From assembly GCA_022865865.1 (NCBI GenBank), contig JALHTN010000056.1, forward strand, positions 1-8,467: a DNA stretch of 8,467 nucleotides. Direction: 5' to 3'. The position numbers and the translations under genes are program-made. The notes under the pieces were generated by a model. That model was not told the DNA's origin, did no database searches, and saw only the letters and a program-made list of their open reading frames with translations. Positions 6,214 through 8,467 of the stretch are shown piece by piece. Every line of letters begins with the position of its first letter. The stretch's first letter is position 1. Origin of the DNA: Anaerolineales bacterium. Its GTDB lineage: Bacteria > Chloroflexota > Anaerolineae > Anaerolineales > UBA4823.

Positions 6214-7152
6214 ATGCCTCGATTCAAGATCATCGTCAATCCGACTTCCGGCAGGGGGATGGGCGAGAAGAGTTATCCGACCATCGAATCTGAACTGAAA
6301 AAACTAGGTCTTGATTTTGGGATGTGCCGGACTGAAGCACCGGGACATGCTATCAGACTGGCTGAACAGGCTGCTTCAGATGGTTTCGATGTGGTGGTGG
6401 CCGCCGGTGGCGATGGCACCTTGAATGAAGTCCTGAATGGATTAATGTGCGCCAGCTTACCTGGGGGTGAGCGGCCTGCTCTTGGCGTGATCCCGATCGG
6501 CAGAGGCAATGATTTCTGTTATGGGATTGATGTCCCCAATGATATTGAGACTGTCTGCCAATTGCTCGCCAGTGGAGAAACGAGACCAATCGATATTGGC
6601 TTCGTGAAAGGTGGGGATTATCCTGAAGGATGTTATTTCGGCAATGGGGTGGGGATTGGTTTTGACGCCGTGGTCGGTTTTGAAGCGCTGAAATTAGAAC
6701 GTTTGGGTGGATTTCCTTCATATATCGTTGCTGCTCTGAAGACCATCCTGCTGTATTACCAGGCCCCCCCGGTGCAGATCGAGGTGGATGGTTTGACAAG
6801 CACCCAACCAGCATTGATGGTCTCGGTAATGAATGGCAGACGCCTGGGTGGGGGCTTTATGATGGCTCCCGAGGGGAGCATGGATGATGGCCAACTTGAC
6901 TTATGCATCGCCGGAGAAGTAAGCCGGTTGGGCATTCTGGCTTTGATCCCACGCTTCATGATGGGCACACAGGCTGGCCACCAGGCGATCACCACCGGGC
7001 GAGCTGCTGCGATTAAGGTGACTGCCCTCCAGGGGTCGCTCCCTGCTCATTGTGATGGTGAAACCCTTTGCACTGCTGGACAAGAATTAACAATTTCAAT
7101 TCTGCCAAAAGCACTGCAGATCATCGGTACAAGCCAAGAGGAAACCCGTTGA
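6214..7152 (+). CDS. Diacylglycerol kinase family lipid kinase
   Basis: The 312-residue product matches the usual length (about 290-320) of soluble bacterial DAGK-catalytic-domain kinases (DgkB/YegS/BmrU type), which phosphorylate diacylglycerol or related lipids with ATP at the membrane surface. Motifs seen are 'NPTSGRG' (9-15), 'GGDGTLNEVLNG' (65-76) for nucleotide binding, 'PIGRGNDF' (94-101), 'GNGVGIGFDA' (143-152), 'APEGSMDDGQLDL' (218-230) with the paired Asp224-Asp225, and 'HCDGE' (279-283). The ATG is preceded by GGGAG (6204-6208) at a five-base spacing. No membrane helix is present, as expected for this family. It overlaps the next gene, an acyltransferase, by four bases, pointing to a joint role in phosphatidic acid supply or recycling of diacylglycerol. 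Whether the true substrate is diacylglycerol or another lipid such as phosphatidylglycerol cannot be told from the sequence. Confidence 0.93.
   Translation: MPRFKIIVNPTSGRGMGEKSYPTIESELKKLGLDFGMCRTEAPGHAIRLAEQAASDGFDVVVAAGGDGTLNEVLNGLMCASLPGGERPALGVIPIGRGNDFCYGIDVPNDIETVCQLLASGETRPIDIGFVKGGDYPEGCYFGNGVGIGFDAVVGFEALKLERLGGFPSYIVAALKTILLYYQAPPVQIEVDGLTSTQPALMVSVMNGRRLGGGFMMAPEGSMDDGQLDLCIAGEVSRLGILALIPRFMMGTQAGHQAITTGRAAAIKVTALQGSLPAHCDGETLCTAGQELTISILPKALQIIGTSQEETR
7138..7142 (+). promoter_or_regulatory. Ribosome binding site for the TTG-started acyltransferase
   Basis: GAGGA sits within the last codons of the lipid kinase gene, six bases before TTG 7149. This supports a start overlapping the kinase stop (shared TTGA, 7149-7152) over the more upstream ATG 7068, which would need an 85-base overlap. 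Confidence 0.65.
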
Positions 7153-7820
7153 AGCTTGATTATTGGGTAGCCATGTATACTGCCAGAGGCTTGACGAGCT
7201 TACTGTGCAGGATCGATGATCGCTCCTTAAAACAGGTCCCCCTGCAGGGACCACTGATTGTGGTGTGCAATCACGTTAATGCATTGGAACTACCAGTTGT
7301 TTTCCCCCGTCTCCATCCTCGGCTCATTACTGGTTTTGCAAAATCAGAGACCTGGGATAATCCAATCCTGGGTCCACTTTTTAATATTTGGGATGTCATT
7401 CCCATTCAGCGCGGTCAGCCGGATATCACTGCCCTGAGACATGGCTTGCGAGTGCTCGATCAAGGGAAAATTCTCGCTATCACACCTGAGGGAACCCGCA
7501 GCGGGAATGGTCGTATGCAGCAAGGTCACCCAGGCATAGTCACTCTGGGACTGCATTCCGGAGCACCGATTCTCCCCTTGGTCTACTACGGTGGGGAAGC
7601 TTTTTACCGCAATATACGCCGGCTGCGCAGGACAGATTTCCGCGTAAGAGTTGGTCAACCATTCAGAATAGCGTCGCCCAGAGGGAGAATAAACGCAGAA
7701 ATGAGGCGGAAAATCACTGATGAGATCATGTTCCAGATGGCAATTCTTCTTCCGCCAGAATACAGGGGTATTTACAGCGATTTGAGCGCCGCTTCAAGTG
7801 AATTCTTACATCTAGATTGA
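7149..7820 (+). CDS. PlsC-type lysophospholipid acyltransferase family protein
   Basis: The 223-residue product fits the size of PlsC-like 1-acylglycerol-3-phosphate acyltransferases, which acylate lysophosphatidic acid to phosphatidic acid at the membrane. Motif I appears as 'NHVNALE' (about 44-50), HX4E in place of the usual HX4D; I recall this variant from Chloroflexota relatives, so the gene need not be inactive. Further blocks are 'GFAKSETWDNPILGPLF' (about 66-82), 'IPIQRG' (88-93), motif III 'PEGTRSGNGRMQQG' (about 115-128) and motif IV 'APILPLVYYGG' (about 139-149). No clear long membrane helix is present; attachment is probably peripheral. The start chosen is TTG 7149, with a good ribosome site and a 4-base overlap with the lipid kinase; ATG 7173 is a weaker alternative. 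Coupling to the kinase suggests both act on phosphatidic acid formation, one from diacylglycerol and one from lysophosphatidic acid. Exact acyl donor and acceptor are unknown. Confidence 0.87.
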   Translation: MKLDYWVAMYTARGLTSLLCRIDDRSLKQVPLQGPLIVVCNHVNALELPVVFPRLHPRLITGFAKSETWDNPILGPLFNIWDVIPIQRGQPDITALRHGLRVLDQGKILAITPEGTRSGNGRMQQGHPGIVTLGLHSGAPILPLVYYGGEAFYRNIRRLRRTDFRVRVGQPFRIASPRGRINAEMRRKITDEIMFQMAILLPPEYRGIYSDLSAASSEFLHLD

Positions 7821-7852
7821 AAAATATCGTTTACTTATCCCGTGAAAAATCG

Positions 7853-8272
7853 CTATTGGGTAAGTAGGTAGGCGATCAGGTCCTCCATTTCTTCCTGGGT
7901 GAGCATGTGAGCAAACATGTATTCGACTTCATCTTCATCGACTATTTGGTAGACTTTCATCCTATTTTGGTATCCATCAACAATGAAAGCTGAGGGATCA
8001 AGGATAGATTGCTGAAGGTATTCTATTGCCGACAAGCCTGGGACGCGTTCGCCAGCACGTTCAGAGATACCCTGCAGTGATGGTCCCTCGGGTATATCAC
8101 CGTCATCCAGGTTGTGGCAGGACACACATCGATTCCTCTGAGTATTCTCAAATATCTCGCGGCCTATTTGGGGATCGCCAACCATCTCAGGCTCGACAGC
8201 TTGTGCTGAGGAGCAAGCCGCAAGTACGGAGGTCAACATGAATACAGAGATTACCAATAATTTGTTGGCCAT
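7853..8272 (-). CDS. Monoheme cytochrome c lipoprotein
   Basis: The 139-residue product has a short signal peptide ending in the lipobox LAAC (17-20), so Cys20 is the likely lipidated N-terminus, anchoring the protein outside the cytoplasmic membrane. The c-type heme site is CVSCH (49-53). 'EGPSLQGISERAGERVPG' (62-79), 'EYLQQSILDPSAFIVDGY' (84-101) and the final 'QEEMEDLIAYLL' (126-137) match class I cytochrome c domains of the kind often fused or partnered to respiratory complexes. Met105 in 'YQNRMKVY' is the best candidate for the sixth heme ligand, though the usual MPP context is missing. The ATG at 8272 has GGGAG seven bases upstream (8280-8284 on the plus strand); an upstream in-frame ATG at 8338 would add 22 residues and spoil the signal peptide. 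It is convergent with the acyltransferase gene, 32 bases apart, with no clear shared terminator. The redox partner cannot be identified here. Confidence 0.9.
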   Translation of the reverse strand: MANKLLVISVFMLTSVLAACSSAQAVEPEMVGDPQIGREIFENTQRNRCVSCHNLDDGDIPEGPSLQGISERAGERVPGLSAIEYLQQSILDPSAFIVDGYQNRMKVYQIVDEDEVEYMFAHMLTQEEMEDLIAYLLTQ

Positions 8273-8347
8273 TAAATTTCTCCCTTGCAGATAAGGAAAA
8301 CTGGGTTCAGCGCATAATAACAGATAATAAAGATACAAAAACTCGAG

Positions 8348-8358
8348 ATAATATTATA
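8348..8358 (-). promoter_or_regulatory. Candidate -10 element within an AT palindrome, cytochrome c gene
   Basis: On the minus strand a perfect TATAAT occurs at 8358-8353, about 80 bases before the cytochrome start. It overlaps a perfect 10-bp palindrome, ATAATATTAT (8348-8357). No good -35 lies at 16-18 bases. Flanking AGATAC (8331-8336) and GTATCT (8373-8378) form a wider inverted repeat, roughly centred on the palindrome. The position suits a promoter, but the low-complexity AT content makes chance matches likely. Confidence 0.3.
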
Positions 8359-8378
8359 ACGAAGAATATTCGGTATCT

Positions 8379-8467
8379 GGTGGGAAAGAATTTACTTTCT
8401 GTGATCTAAAGACAGGGAAGACGAAGGGTCAAATCCAACCTAAATGGGAAAATTGTGGGAAAGAACC
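8379..8467. other. Right edge with no recognised feature
   Basis: These 89 bases lie upstream of the cytochrome gene and show no open frame with recognisable content, no RNA gene and no clear repeat. Purine-rich runs such as GGGAAAG recur but look unremarkable. Confidence 0.4.

Noticed and set aside
7068..7148. N-terminal extension of the acyltransferase from ATG 7068
   Set aside because: It would overlap the conserved end of the lipid kinase by 85 bases, encodes no recognised sequence, and a good ribosome site precedes TTG 7149.
7821..7852. Shared terminator between the convergent acyltransferase and cytochrome genes
   Set aside because: The 32 bases contain A-rich runs but no stable inverted repeat.

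Overview
The window reads as ordinary chromosomal DNA from a member of the Chloroflexota, most likely an Anaerolineae-type organism. This is inferred from style, not from a marker gene. The signs are a bitopic membrane protein with a long Thr/Pro-rich tail, an exported protein with an 'LPVVYK' segment after its signal peptide, a PlsC-like acyltransferase with an HX4E motif, a lipobox monoheme cytochrome c, and frequent GTG/TTG starts. No rRNA, tRNA, transposase, CRISPR array or prophage gene was seen.

Left part (1-4214): a leader of about 300 bases, then a membrane-anchored GGDEF diguanylate cyclase (300-1517) and, after a 114-base gap, a Cache-like/HAMP/HD-GYP phosphodiesterase (1632-3425). 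The two have opposite predicted activities on cyclic di-GMP. Six bases after the HD-GYP gene comes a membrane protein with a Thr/Pro/Ser-rich tail (3432-4214), probably in the same transcript. The segment looks like a c-di-GMP control module with an envelope protein attached.

Middle (4215-6213): after a 154-base gap, a two-domain GNAT-like protein (4369-5487) is followed 7 bases later by a small exported beta-sandwich-like protein (5495-6103). The second gene's ribosome site overlaps the first gene's stop. A 110-base gap then holds the most structured non-coding element here, a 34-bp bipartite dyad at 6153-6186, 27 bases before the next start.

Right part (6214-8467): a diacylglycerol/lipid kinase (6214-7152) overlaps by 4 bases a PlsC-type acyltransferase (7149-7820) that starts at TTG. 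Both would feed phosphatidic-acid-type lipids into membrane synthesis. Convergent to them lies a monoheme cytochrome c lipoprotein (8272-7853, minus strand) with an AT-rich promoter-like region to its right.

The gene families are known. I found no convincing evidence of an entirely new system. The items most worth a second look are the dyad upstream of the lipid kinase, the linkage of c-di-GMP enzymes to the Thr/Pro-rich membrane protein, and the departures from consensus in the HD-GYP, PlsC and GNAT motifs.
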